The notes under the pieces are model-generated. The model ran no database searches and had not been told where the DNA came from. It worked only from the letters and a program-made list of their open reading frames with translations. Positions 35,775 through 46,856 of a stretch of DNA of 64,000 nucleotides are shown here, piece by piece. Both the position numbers and the translations under genes were made by a program. Source of the DNA: Antilocapra americana (Eukaryota; Chordata; Mammalia; Artiodactyla; Antilocapridae); the NCBI GenBank assembly GCA_007570785.1, contig ML660203.1, forward strand, positions 7,436,638 to 7,500,637, read 5' to 3'. Every line of letters begins with the position of its first letter. The first letter of the stretch is position 1.

Positions 35775-36545
35775 ATGAAGCACATTCTGGACCACTATTC
35801 TCAGGCCAGTGAGTACTCAGCCAAATATATTAGGAACTGCATCACCCAGTTTAATGCAAGACCAGACAAGTACTTCACTCTAGGGCTCCCCCCTGGGAGC
35901 ACCCCCACTTGGCTGCTACAAGGAGCTGATTGAGTACTATAAGAATGAAGACCTGTCCTTCCAATATGGAAGACTTCCAACATGGATGAGTATGTGGGCC
36001 TTCCTTGAGACCACTGAAAGAGTTACCACTCCTTCATGTGGGACACCTTCCTCAAACACATTGACATCCGCCCAGAAAACATCCATATTCTGGACGGGAA
36101 TGCACTTGGCCTACAGGCTGAGTAGTGTGAAGTGTGGTGCCTTGTAATCAAGGCTGCAGGTAGGGACTGAGCTGTTTGTTGGAGGCCTGGGCCTTGATGA
36201 ACACACCGCCTTTTACAAGTCAGGCTCCAGTCTGTTGTCCAGGACCCATGTGAAGATGCTGGCCACGGACACCATCCTGGCCAGTGCTAGGTTCTTTAAT
36301 GGTAATCTCACCAAGGTGCCCACCATGGCCCTACAGTGGGCAAGGGCACTGACTGTCATGGGTGCTGGAGAGGTGATGATCCTCATCACAGGGGCTCCCA
36401 AGGTGTTCTGCACAAGGCTATAGAGGAGGGAGTGAATCATATGTGGACCGTGTTTGTCTTCCCACAGCATCCCCACATGGTGCTTATGCATGATGATGAC
36501 GCCACCCTGGAGTTGAAAGTGAAGATCTTTTAAGAAGCCATACTC
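35775..36545 (+). pseudogene. GNPDA1P: Processed pseudogene of glucosamine-6-phosphate deaminase (GNPDA1-like)
   Basis: The parent enzyme isomerises and deaminates glucosamine-6-phosphate to fructose-6-phosphate and ammonia in the cytosol. Intronless similarity runs from H-Y-S-Q-A-S-E and K-Y-F-T-L-G-L-P-P-G-S-T-P, through N-M-D-E-Y-V-G-L-P and H-I-L-D-G-N-A, L-F-V-G-G-L-G, R-F-F-N-G-N-L-T-K-V-P-T-M-A-L, E-V-M-I-L-I-T-G-A-P, E-E-G-V-N-H-M-W-T-V to D-A-T-L-E-L-K-V-K. Several frameshifts and stops break it, for example the TAG at 36,124 after L-Q-A-E. The 3' end (last ~40 residues) is missing. R-F-F-.-G-.-L-T-K favours GNPDA1 over GNPDA2. It cannot be functional. Confidence 0.9.
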
Positions 36546-37894
36546 TGATTAGCTCACGCTACATGTAGTCTCAAGGACCTCACTGGGACAGGTGGGTCTC
36601 TCTGAAGATTGTTTTTAGGAGGACAGATTTTTTTTTTCTTTAATCTAGTATGGTTACTAGCTAAATGGGTAAACTTGTTCTTGGTGGTGCAGTGTGGAGT
36701 CTAGTTATGGAATTCAGCATATTTATAACTTAATCAGAAAAAAATCACTACATAATTTTGATGTTTGCCCCATAGATTTGGGATTTTTAACTTTTTATTT
36801 TGCCTCTAACATTGTTCATGTGTACAGTATACTCCCGTCAGGAATTTCTATCATTATATGCACTGATTCTCAATTGAGAGGGAGTTTGGGGCTTATGTGT
36901 ATTAGACAAAACCTCTTTGGAAAGTCTTAAGAGCCCGTCTTGGGTAGGCCTGCCCCTTGTTTGAGAATCATTGTTCCAGATTAAGGAACAAACTCAATAT
37001 CTAAAATCAGTGTAAGGCAGCAGTCCCTTTGGTCGGTAACATGTGCCATGGGAAGAACACTCTCCCTCACTGTTTTCCCCAGCTGGGCAAACTTTCTCCA
37101 GCTGTTTTTCCCTGCTGTCTCAGTTGGCCTTTCCATGAACTCAGAGGCCTCCTTGAGAGAGGATTTGGGTGGGGGTCCTAAAGAGAAGGCTTTTGCCTAT
37201 GAACTCAGTGCCTCAAGGGCCCAGCCTTATCAGACTCCTATCCCTCTGGGACGCTCCAGCACCAGGAGAAAGGCAGAGACCCTGTATTTCATCCCAAGGT
37301 CTCACTGTGGCGCCTCTCTTATATACACTTATTCATAGGTAGGAAGTTCATGGGGGCAACAGACACAACCAAAATTCATTGTTATGTTGAGCCACGGGTA
37401 TGGGGTCAGGGGAAATAGCTCAATTATGAGTTTAGAAACAATACCAGAGAGACAAGTTTTCTGTGTCCCTGAGAGTTGAGTGGCAAGAAATATATCATGT
37501 GCTTCTATAGTTGTCTAATACCTTTCTCCACTTAAAATGTTCTGCCCTTCTAACCTCCTGGGTCTGTGTGGTGCAGTCTGATGTTCCCAGAACATCAGGA
37601 AGTACGCTTTTGCCCCATTACCCTTCACTCCTTGTTCACAAGCTGAGTCTATTGCTCTGCCTTCCATTCCCCCTTATGCCTTGATGGTCTGGATGCTGCT
37701 TCCTCCTCCTCCTAGTGTTTGTGCCTGTTTGAAGTCACTCCTGCCTCTATTTCTGGAAAGGTCTTTCAGAGCCTGACTCAGGTCTGTCTTTAACCGCTGT
37801 GTTTGGTACCAGCGTTTCATTTTTAGCTTTTATACATGATTGTGCTATTGTTCTGTTTTTTGTTGTTTTTGTTTCATTTTTATTAAAGTTTATT

Positions 37895-38218
37895 ATTATA
37901 GATTTATTTATTTTTGGTTGCACTGGGTCTTCGTTGCTGCGTGTGGGCTTTCTCTAGTTGAGTCAAGTGGGGGCTGCTCTCTAGTTGCAGTGTGCAGACT
38001 TCTCACTGCAGGGGCTTCTAATTGCTGTGGCTTCTGTTGTGGAGAAGAGGCTTTAGGGCATTCAGGCTTCAGTAGTTGCAGCTCTCAGGCTCTAGAGCAC
38101 AGGCTCAGTAGTTGTGGCGCATGGGCTTAGTTGCCCTGCATTAATGTGGAATCTTCTTCAACCAAGAATCAAACCCATGTCCCCTGCATTGGCAACACCA
38201 CCACCAGGGAAGTCCTGT
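37895..38218 (-). mobile_element. CHR-type SINE, long, antisense
   Basis: TTTGGTTGCACTGGGTCTTCG, repeated AGTTGCAG/AGTTGTGG motifs and a terminal CACCAGGGAAGTCC. Confidence 0.8.
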
Positions 38219-38756
38219 CATTCTGTTTTAACCTAATGAATCAATGGACTTGTTTCAAAGTGTGATATTTTCTATTAAATCTAGTACTTTCAAGGAAAAA
38301 ATACAGAAAGATTTAAAAGGTTTTAGATTGTTGAATTTGTATTAGATATTGGCATTTGGAATAAATTGTTTAGTGAGTCTAATGTTTGCAAAGTTAAGAA
38401 TTAGGCACTATTTAATCTACAATAATATGATGCAAGTTGGCTAAAATATGAGATAGTCATTATATAATGGAGTACACCACAGGCTCCCTTACTTCATTTG
38501 GGTCTCTGCTCAAGTGTCAGGTCATAGCACTTCCCAGCCTTTCCTATACTCTTACTTAGCATGTTTTTCTTTTTCTTCCCAGAATTTATAATCCACTCAT
38601 GTATTATCTGAATCCACCACTAGTGATTGAAACTCCATATAGGTGGAACATTTTTTCTGTAGTTTTCCCAGAGTATAGACTGATGTATTGAAGGAAGGAT
38701 GGGCTTGACATTTGCTGAATTAGTGTAATGAAGAAAGAAGCTTAGGGATGCTTCCT

Positions 38757-38899
38757 CTTTTTTTTTTTTGGTGGTTTTCTTGGCCTCTTGGCATGTGGGA
38801 TATTAATTCCCCAACCCAGGGGTTGAACTCCCACCCCCAACTCCCCCCACTGCAGTGGAAACACAGAGTCTTAACCACTGGACCACCAGGGAAGTCCCA
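38757..38899 (-). mobile_element. CHR-type SINE, antisense
   Basis: A poly-T run, then GGCATGTGGGATATTAATTCC, then GACCACCAGGGAAGTCCC. Confidence 0.8.
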
Positions 38900-38964
38900 A
38901 GGTTGCTTTTTATAATAATTATATCTTGCACATACATGCTGCAATGAACAAGGGGGCATATTTG

Positions 38965-39562
38965 TTGTTGTTATTCAGCCACTAAGTCATGTCCAATTCT
39001 TTGTGACTGCAGCCACGAAATTAAAAGACACTTACTCCTTGGAAGATAAGCTATAACAAACCTAGACAGCATGTTAAAAAGCAGAGACATTACTTTGCCA
39101 ACAAAGGTCCACCTAGTCAAAGCTATGGTTTTTCCAGTAGTCATGTATGGATATGAGAGTTGGGCCATAAAGAAGGCGAAAGCCAAAGAATTGTTGCTTT
39201 TGAACTGTGGTGTTGGAGAAGACTCTTGAGAGTCCCTTGGACTGCAAGGAGATCACATCAATCCAATCTAAAGGAAATCAGTCCTGAATATTCATTAGAA
39301 GGAGTGATGCTGAAGCTGAAGTTCCAGTACTTTGGCCACCTGGTGCAAAGAGCTGACTCATTTGAAAAGACCCTGATGCTGGGCAAGATTGAAGGCAGGA
39401 GAAGAAGGGGACAACAGAGTATGAGACAGTTGTATGGCATCACTGACTCAATGGACTTGAGTTTGAGCAAGCTCCAGGAGATGGTGAAGGACAGTGAAGC
39501 CTGGCATGCTGCAGCCTATGGGATCGCACAGAGTCAAACACGACTGAGTGACTGAACAATGT
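38965..39562 (+). mobile_element. BovB LINE 3' end, sense
   Basis: From about 39,005 it encodes the BovB C-terminus with a long clean stretch: V-P-W-T-A-R-R-S-H-Q-S-N-L-K-E-I-S, S-L-E-G-V-M-L-K-L-K-F-Q-Y-F-G-H-L and [10 protein letters not shown]. The leading 40 bp (38,965-39,005) is SINE-like. Confidence 0.9.
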
Positions 39563-39582
39563 ACTAAGTGAGTAACAAAATG

Positions 39583-39735
39583 TACTAAGCATTTTCTATG
39601 TGCCACACCAAATTCCCATAAAACCCTATAATAAAACTGTTTACAGAGGAGGAAATTAAATCTCAGAGATTTTAAGTAACTTACCAAGGTCACAAGATTC
39701 AAACTCAAGCACTCTGGTTTTATAGTCCATTTTTT
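39583..39735 (+). mobile_element. MIR SINE, sense
   Basis: TTTCTATGTGCCACACC, GGAGGAAATTAAATCTCAG, TTAAGTAACTTACCAAGGTC and CTCAAGCACTCTGG: the diagnostic MIR core and flanks. Confidence 0.75.
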
Positions 39736-39754
39736 AAAAATTCAATGAAATTGG

Positions 39755-40200
39755 GAGGTTTTGTGTGGTAAAATATGTATAACATAAAACTGATCATTTA
39801 ATCATTTTAAGTATACAGCTTACTGGCATTAAGAGTCACATTGTTGTGCAACCAATCTCCAGAACTTCATCTTGCAAAACTGTAGCTTTATACTCAATAA
39901 ACCACAGCTCCCTTTTCCCTGTCCCTCCCTGCCCTTAGCAACTACCATTCTACTCTCAGTTTCTCTTATTTTGACTACTTTAGATGCTTCATCTACGTGA
40001 AATCATACAGTACTTTTGCTTTTCTGATTGGCTTATTTCACTTAGCATAATATCCTCTGGGTTCCTGCATGTTGTAGCATGTGTCAGAATTAACTTCTTT
40101 TCAAAGATGAGTAAATATTGCCATTGTGTGTATTGACCACACTTTGTTTATCCATTAATCCTTGGATGGACTGCAGCCCAATTCTAATCTGAAAACTTTT
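39755..40200 (-). mobile_element. Old L1 fragment, antisense
   Basis: TTTTAAGTATACAGCTTACTGGC to TTTGTTTATCCATTAATCC, the same antisense L1 3' region as near 8330. Confidence 0.65.
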
Positions 40201-40804
40201 CAAAACTGTGTCTTATGACATTAATCTTGAGGTGACAGATTGTGGGAAGTGCCAACTGTCTTTCTTAAGCATCTCTTTCTTTTCTGTGGGAAACATTCTT
40301 ACTTCTTCTTTCTGTTTTAGAGCAGATCTTCTCACCCCCATCACACACAGAGAAAATTCAACTTGTTGAAAACTTTACATCCAAAAAGTGCTCACAACAG
40401 ATATTTGGGGATGGAGAGAGGTTGTTAAGTGGTCCAGTAACAATCTTCTCCCTTCACTCCAATCCTTCACTTCCAAACCCTCTCTCCCAGTTGCCTCTTG
40501 GGTGCCCTAGATCCTTTATTACATGTTCCTTAAACTTCCTACCTTACCACAGCTTTCACCAACATCCTGAAAATTGAGTCAGGTTGGCACTGAAAAGGGT
40601 CTTTTTCTCCAAGGAACCCTGCTATCCTGCTCAGAATCCAGTGCCAGCTTATTCCCAGATACTCAGAGCACACTAGATGGGAGAATGTTCAGTTCCCTAA
40701 AGCTGCCTCACATGTAAGTTATACTTCTCATTAGTAGGGATAATGGACGTTTTCTCAGTCTTTTGAAAATATGTGAATAAGAGCATCTTACTGTTTTGTT
40801 TTCC

Positions 40805-40925
40805 GTTGTGTTTGTTTATTTTGGCTGCAGCATGTGGGATCTTAGTTCCCTGACCAAGAATCGAACCCACATTCCCTGCATTGGAAGTGGGGAATCTAAG
40901 CCACTGGACCACCAGAGAAGTCCCC
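40805..40925 (-). mobile_element. CHR-type SINE, antisense
   Basis: GCAGCATGTGGGATCTTAG to GGACCACCAGAGAAGTCCC. Confidence 0.8.
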
Positions 40926-41432
40926 CAAATAAGAGTATCTTAAACATTACTATGTATTGGCATACTCTAACTCACAATATAGGAAAATACAATACAGTAA
41001 GTCCCCTACAAATGATCAAGTTCCATTCCAAGAGTGTGTTGGTAAGTCCAATATGTTCGTAAGTCCAACAAAGTTAGCCTAGATACCCAACTAACAAAAT
41101 TGACTATATAGTACTATACTGTAAATAGGTTTATAATACTTTTCACACAAATAATACATTAAAATCAATCACAAAAAACAAAACAGTTTTAATCTTACAG
41201 TACAGTACCTTAAAAAGTACAGTAGTATAGTACAATACCTGGCATAGAGGGGCTGGCATCGAGTAACCAGGCAAGAAGAATTATTGACTGGAGGAGGGAG
41301 AGAGGGTGGGAGATGGTAGAGCTGAAGGATCATCAGCAAAAAGAGGAGGGCAAGCTGCAATTTCACTCATGCTTGACATTGATGGCACAGGTTCTGGTTC
41401 CTTGCTGGATTCAACTCTATCTACCTGCTTGA

Positions 41433-41546
41433 CATGAGTTTGAGTAAGCTCCGGGAGTTGGTGATGGACAGGGAAGCTTGGTGAGCTGCCATCCATGGGG
41501 TCACAAAGAGTCAGACACGACTGAGCGACTGAACTGAACTGAACTC
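41433..41546 (+). mobile_element. BovB 3' tail inserted in Tigger
   Basis: ATGAGTTTGAGTAAGCTCC to the CTGAACTGAACTGAAC tail of BovB. The hexamer GCTTGA at 41,427-41,432 recurs at 41,547-41,552 as a target-site duplication. The net insertion is 120 nt. Confidence 0.85.
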
Positions 41547-42078
41547 GCTTGAAAAAACTGTCCAGTGATGACTGGGTAGTAGCTCTTTTTTTCTCATTGT
41601 AGATGACATGGTAGCACTGGATTGCATTCTGAACGGCTGCTGCATCCTTTGTGCACTGTTCTACATTCGGCTTCTGTGCATCAGAAACTAACAGTGCCTC
41701 CTCAGATAAGGAAAATCCCCTCACCATTTCCTGTGTCATGAATCTCTTCCATTCTTCAGTTACTACTTCTTCCTCTTGTCTCTATTCATCCTTCTTCTGG
41801 GCCTCCAATTCCATCAGGCCTTCATTAGTAAGCTCCTCGAGTTGCACAGAAAGTTCTATTGTTTTCACTTGGTGCTTCTTAGGAATACGTCACCACTCCT
41901 TTTCGCTTGCTTACAGACATCCTGCGCTTGAAATGAAAATACTGTACTACTGTACGCTATACAGTACTGTAAAGTACACAAAAGCATAACCACTTATAGA
42001 GAATGCACACAGGTGACCATGTACACCAGACACATGAACTGACTTCCAGATTGGACATGCAAATGCACATTCAAGTCT

Positions 42079-42274
42079 TTTTTTCTTTTTTTAAAGATTT
42101 TTTGATGTGGACCATTTTTTAAAAGTCTTTATTGAATCTGCTATAACATTGCTTCTATTTTACATTTTGCTTTTTTTTCGCCACAAGGCATGTTGGATTT
42201 TAGCTCCCTGAGTAGGGATCAAACCCGAAGCTCCTGCATTGGAAGATGAAGTCTTAACCACTGGGAAGTTCTAG
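42079..42274 (-). mobile_element. CHR-type SINE inserted in Tigger
   Basis: A T-rich leader, CCACAAGGCATGTTGGATT, CCCTGAGTAGGGATC and TCTTAACCACTGGGAAG in antisense. Confidence 0.75.
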
Positions 42275-42411
42275 GTTTATATCTTTGAAAGTTTGCAACT
42301 TGAAGGTTTATATGTAGGGAACTTATTATATATTTGTTTTTCAAATGCAACTCTAAAGACAACTATCCAGTCCCACCCAGCTTATTAGCTCTAAAGTGAA
42401 AAGAGAAAGAA

Positions 42412-42512
42412 AAGTGAAAGTGTTAGTTGCTCAGTTGTATCTAACCCACCAGGCTCCTCTGTCCATAGAATTCTCCAGGCAAGAATACTGGAATAGATAA
42501 CCATTCCCTTCT
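42412..42512 (-). mobile_element. Bov-tA SINE fragment, antisense
   Basis: GTGTTAGTTGCTCAGTTG, with an internal deletion, to CCATTCCCTTCTCCAATGC. Confidence 0.8.
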
Positions 42513-42527
42513 CCAATGCATGAGAAT

Positions 42528-42657
42528 GAAAAGTGAAAGTGAAGTCCCTCAGTCGTGTCTGACTCTGCGACCCCATGGACTGCAGCCTTCCAGGCTCCTC
42601 CGTCCATGGGAGTTTCCAGGCAAGAGTACTGGAGTGGGGTTCCATTGCCTTCTCTGA
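42528..42657 (-). mobile_element. Bov-tA/BovA SINE fragment, antisense
   Basis: AAAAGTGAAAGTGAAGTCCC, CAGTCGTGTCTGACTCTGC, then CATTGCCTTCTCTGATC; adjacent to another copy, as in a BovA dimer. Confidence 0.82.
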
Positions 42658-43361
42658 TCACCTGGCTGACCTACATTCAAATCCCAAAGCACTTAACACA
42701 TGGTGTGGCCTTTGGCAAGTCATTTCACCTCCCTGGGCTTCATTTCCAAATCTCTTAAATAACACCAGGAATCTTTGTCCAGAACCAAGTCTCTTCTTCC
42801 TGTTACTAGACCTTGCCCTCTAACCCAAGGGGTAACATGCATCCTGAGTGGGTCAATCATTTCATAACAAAACTGGTCCAGGGATGAAAGCAATCCAGAC
42901 TTGTTGAAGTCATTCCCTTACATTTGAACTGGAGAGGAGAGGCATTCTTTTATCTCTAGATATGAAGCCATAAAGATGGCAGCTCAAAGCCACTTGCAGC
43001 TGGTAGCCCTCATGTTTCCACATGATTTGCACCCCCCTTGACTTAATCTCTTAGCACATCCCCTTTGCTCACTTTGCTAATCCACATTGGCCTCTTTGCT
43101 ATTTCTTCACACCCAGCATGCTCCTGCTTCAAAAGCCTTTGCGCTTGGTGTTCTCTTTGTCTGGAATGCTGTTCCTCTAGACACCCGCATGGTTGAGGAA
43201 GGGTTGACTCCTTCCTCTCCTTGTTTCCTTAAATGTCACTTTCTCAAAAGGCCTATTATGTCTCCACTACTCAAAACTGTGACTCTATCCTCCTCTACTC
43301 CTCTTTAAAATTTTTTTTCCAAAGTACCGTCTTCTAACTTTATTCTTGTTAATTAGACTAT

Positions 43362-43815
43362 TACTCAAGGCTATGGTTTTTCCAGTGGTCACGTATGGAT
43401 GTGAGAGCTGGACAGTGAAGAAAGCTGAGTGCCGAAGAATTGATGCTTTTGAACTGTGGTGTTGGAGAAGACTCTTGAGAGTCCCTTGGACTGCAAGGAG
43501 ATCCAACCAGTCCATCCTAAAGGAGATCAGTCCCGGGTGTTCATTGGAAGGACTGATGTTGAAGCTGAAACTCCAGTACTTTGGCCACCTCATGTGAAGA
43601 GTTCACTCTTTGAAAAAGACCCTAATGCTGGGAAGGATTGGGGGCAGAAGGAGAAGGGGAAGACGGAGGATGAGATTGCTGGATGGCATCACCGACTCGA
43701 TGGACATGGGTTTGGGTGGACTCTGGGCGTTGGGTGATGGACAGGGAGGCCTGGCGTGCTGCAATTCATGGTGTTGCAAAGAGTTGGACACAACTGAGCA
43801 ACTGAACTGAACTAA
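43362..43815 (+). mobile_element. BovB LINE 3' end, sense
   Basis: It encodes, with one early stop and frameshifts, K-A-M-V-F-P-V-V-T-Y-G-C-E-S-W, L-W-C-W-R-R-L-L-R-V-P-W-T-A-R-R and G-G-R-R-R-R-G-R-R-R-M-R. It ends in the CAACTGAACTGAACT tail. Confidence 0.92.
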
Positions 43816-44814
43816 AACTATTATTCATTGCCAGTTTCCCCTGGCTAGAATATGATTCATTGGTGCAGCAGTTTTTGTTTTTTGGTTCATTGTTTGTCCC
43901 AGGTGCCAGACAAATTAGTACGTACCCAGTAAATATTAATATTGGTGGAATGAATGAATGTATTTACAACCAACGAAGATCAGCTAGTATAATACCTGTC
44001 TAATGACATTGTTATAAGAATTGGAAATTATGGATATAAAGTAAAGGACAAATAGACTGACTCATAGTAGGTACTCAAATATGGTAGCTATTATCATTTT
44101 GCCAGTTCACTTTTTTTTTAAAACAAAGAATTCCCTGACAAACATGCAGATAAAGTTTTTGCATCATGAACAAAAAAAAGACTTATGATAAAAGGAAAAA
44201 GAAAGACTTATGGGGCATGCACCAGGATCTGTATGTATTTGGATCTGTATGTGTGTATATACACATTTTGTTTTCCAAGTTTTCTTTCTTGAGCATTATT
44301 TTTTATCAGACAAAGAAATCTATACATTTTTTTAAAAAAAGAATTTTGGCTTTCTTTGGGATTTTGGCAGATGGAACAAACAAGGTCCTTGAGGAGGTTG
44401 GGTTCAAAGAGAGAACCAGGGAGTGGTGATAGATGGCACTGAGAACTAGCAGTGCTGGTTGAAGAGGAAGTTGTGGAGAGATGTAAAACCACAAGGTTAA
44501 TACTGCCAGAAACAAAATTGCCCAATTCAGCTGGGTGGGTAGAAGCTAGCTTGGAAGAGCAAGGAGGACTTGCTGAGAGTATTCAAGGTCATTAAACAAT
44601 GGACCTTAAATTAATTGAGCTTCAAGTTCTTTTTTTCTAGTTCTAACTATGGTGAGATTGACATCAGAGGAGAATGTGAATATTCATTTCTCTCAAAATG
44701 ACCAGAGCAGAGGGGCCTGTGTCTAGTAGGCATTTATTTCCAGGTTGTGGAATGACTGGATGAAATAGAATCACCAAGACCAAATGGAAGTAAAGCAGCA
44801 AACTAGAAAGCATC

Positions 44815-44885
44815 CAAGTTTTAGAGTCAGTTCTGAATCTTGAGTCTGTCACTTACCAGCCATGTGACATTGCACAAGAAACCAA
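44815..44885 (-). mobile_element. MIR-like fragment, antisense
   Basis: GTCTGTCACTTACCAGCCATG followed by TGACATTGCACAAG, the antisense MIR pattern. Confidence 0.5.
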
Positions 44886-45429
44886 GCAACGTGTGTAAGA
44901 TTTAGGGGCCCTACGAAGCAGATTACAGGAAACATAATAACTATGGCATAAATCACACTCTTTAACAAGCAAAAACAAATAGAAAATTAAATTCTTAAAA
45001 GCAACTGCTTTGAACAAACCCAACTGATTAAACGTAAAACCCTGCTTATATCACCTTCTACTGTCCAAGAAACCTTGCTGTCAGGGCAGGTTTTCCCACA
45101 AGTCTTATAAACACAAATTTTCGAACAGCCTCGTTCAAGTTTAGTATATATCTTTCACATATATATGTTACGTGTCTCTTTGACCCCCTTGCCCTTGTGG
45201 TTTTGGTTTCACAAGTCTTGAAAAACGTTCTTTACTCAAAATATTCTGGGGTTTAAAGACATGTCTTTTGGGCCCTGGTCCTTCCGTGCAGAAGAGGGCA
45301 AGGTCACCTCTCTATACTTTCCCTCAGGGTTCTATGGGATAAGGGAGCAATTGAAAATTTTGGGTTAACTAATATAAAATAATTTTGTATCAGAATTCCC
45401 ATTAGCAAGCAATTGTCGGCAAGTGAGTA

Positions 45430-45555
45430 GGAGCAGGGGCTTCAGAGAAAAGCTAGATTGCCCCCTGTTTAAATTCAGGCTTCATTGCTCCCTAGCTTGG
45501 TGACTTTGAGCAAATCACTTATTTCTCCGTACCTCAATTCCTTACATCTTAAGGT
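45430..45555 (-). mobile_element. MIR-like fragment, antisense
   Basis: TGCTCCCTAGCTTGGTGAC, TTTGAGCAAATCACTTATT and CTCCGTACCTCAATTCC. Confidence 0.6.
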
Positions 45556-45561
45556 TATTGT

Positions 45562-45680
45562 GGGCTTCCCTGATAGCTCAGTCGGTAAAGAATCTGCTTG
45601 CAATGCAGGAGACCCCGGTTCCATTCCTGAGTCGGGAAGCTCTGCTGGAAAACGGATAAGCTACTCACTCCAGTATTGTC
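45562..45680 (+). mobile_element. Bov-tA SINE, head copy of a pair
   Basis: GGGCTTCCCTGATAGCTCAG to CACTCCAGTATTGTC. Truncated, and followed without spacer by a second head. Confidence 0.88.
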
Positions 45681-45815
45681 GGGCTTCCCTTATGGCTCAG
45701 CTGATAAAGAATCAGCCTGCAATGTGGAAGACCTGGGTTCGATCCCTGGGTTGAGAAGATCCCCTGGAGAAGGGAAAGGCTACTCAACTCACTCCAGTAT
45801 TCTGGCCTGCAAAAC
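45681..45815 (+). mobile_element. Bov-tA SINE, second copy of a pair
   Basis: GGGCTTCCCTTATGGCTCAG, with GGGTTCGATCCCTGGG as the well-kept B box, to CTCCAGTATTCTGGCCTGC. Confidence 0.88.
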
Positions 45816-46643
45816 CCTTAGAACAGTGCCTGGCACACAATGAAGCTCTAAGTGTTTGCTAAAAATATTTGGCTCAATTGCTAGACCACAGACAGGTTCA
45901 TGCTACTTGATCATAATCTGCCTCATTCAACCTGTATCTCCTACATGGGTCTATGGTTGGGTTGATGGGAAGGTGTATTGGCTTTAGTAGCAGCAGTAGT
46001 AATCCTTTTACAGGTAACTGTACAGATCAAGATTTATAGGTAAGTTTGGGTCCTGCTCCACGGTGGCAAGAATGAAGGCGAGATGCCTGCCATTTTCATA
46101 GGCAGCTACCACCAGTAGTAAAAGTCCTTGAAGATAAATTTTAACTTATCAGATTGTCCACTTCCTTTCCTCTGGGCAGGGAGTTGGAATGGAGAGAAGG
46201 GGTGAGGATTCTTTTGGAAAGAAGTGTGACATCTGCTGGTGTATGGAGACTTGAAGATAGGCTAAGAGTTCATGGACAGACATCCCCAAGACCCTCTAAT
46301 TGGCCAGCAATCCAGCAGAACTTGTTAATGCAAGCAGATGGCTTTACATTAGGCTTAAATTCATTCCAGCATCTTCCAGTTCTGCTTCCTGCCCACTTCG
46401 CTCAGATTTCTTTAAGTTTAGGGCATCTGAAATACGGTCAGTTGTAAACCTGGGGTAGTCTGAAGTTCAGTTCACCAGAAGAGTCTCTGCTCTGGACTGT
46501 AGCAGCATGTACTGGGCACACTCTTTGCCGGCTCCGCACCCCCACCCCCACCCCCACCTTATTAGCACTACCCTCACTTTTCCTTCTACTCACTCGCTTT
46601 ACCGTAAATGCCTAGGTGTGGTTTAGGTCCCCTGCGCGGTCAT

Positions 46644-46799
46644 TGCGCCTGCGCAGGGGCTGGGGGGATTGGAGGACTGATGTGGGCGGCCTGTCTGGCC
46701 CCAAGGCCTGAGCTGTCAGTGCGCCTGCGCGCTCGGCCCGCAGCCTGGCGATATTAGGCCGACTCGCCGCCGGCGCCGAGCTGCAAGTGCGCTTGCGCG
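46644..46799. promoter_or_regulatory. SAMHD1: Three NRF1-like motifs
   Basis: TGCGCCTGCGCA at 46,644-46,655, TGCGCCTGCGCG at 46,720-46,731 and TGCGCTTGCGCG at 46,788-46,799. The first two fit YGCGCMTGCGCR; the third differs at one base. All lie within 215 bp upstream of the start codon. Confidence 0.6.
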
Positions 46800-46856
46800 C
46801 GGGTCGGGCGCCGGCGTTCTTGAGCGTGCTGAGGCGAGCAGTGTGTGTGAGTAACC

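Larger units (their letters stand above)
40995..42328 (-). mobile_element. Tigger (pogo/mariner class) DNA transposon with nested insertions
   Basis: Terminal inverted repeats are visible: CAGTAAGTCCCCTACA at the left and the complement of TGTAGGGAACTTATTA at the right, each next to a TA. On the minus strand, 41,739-41,281 retains the C-terminal part of a Tigger transposase: E-E-A-L-L-V-S-D-A-Q-K-P-N-V-E, A-A-V-Q-N-A-I-Q-C-Y and T-T-Q-S-S-L-D-S-F-F-K. The catalytic DDE region is gone, so this is an internally deleted relic. A BovB tail (41,433) and a CHR SINE (42,079) have inserted into it. Confidence 0.85.
30651..46600. other. Intergenic region between RBL1 and SAMHD1
   Basis: About 16 kb with no functional coding gene seen. 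It is a mosaic of SINEs, BovB 3' ends, hAT relics, a Tigger element and one processed pseudogene, all listed separately. Unique-looking stretches with nothing recognised: 30,660-31,220, 32,280-32,650, 34,390-35,280, 36,560-37,890, 38,220-38,750, 40,200-40,800, 42,660-43,360, 43,820-44,810 and 45,820-46,600. Confidence 0.8.

Noticed and set aside
35712..36533. Short frames at the GNPDA-like locus as real small genes
   Set aside because: They are pieces of one frameshifted processed pseudogene.
45562..45815. tRNA-like sequences with A and B boxes
   Set aside because: They are the tRNA-derived heads of SINEs with degraded arms, not tRNA genes.
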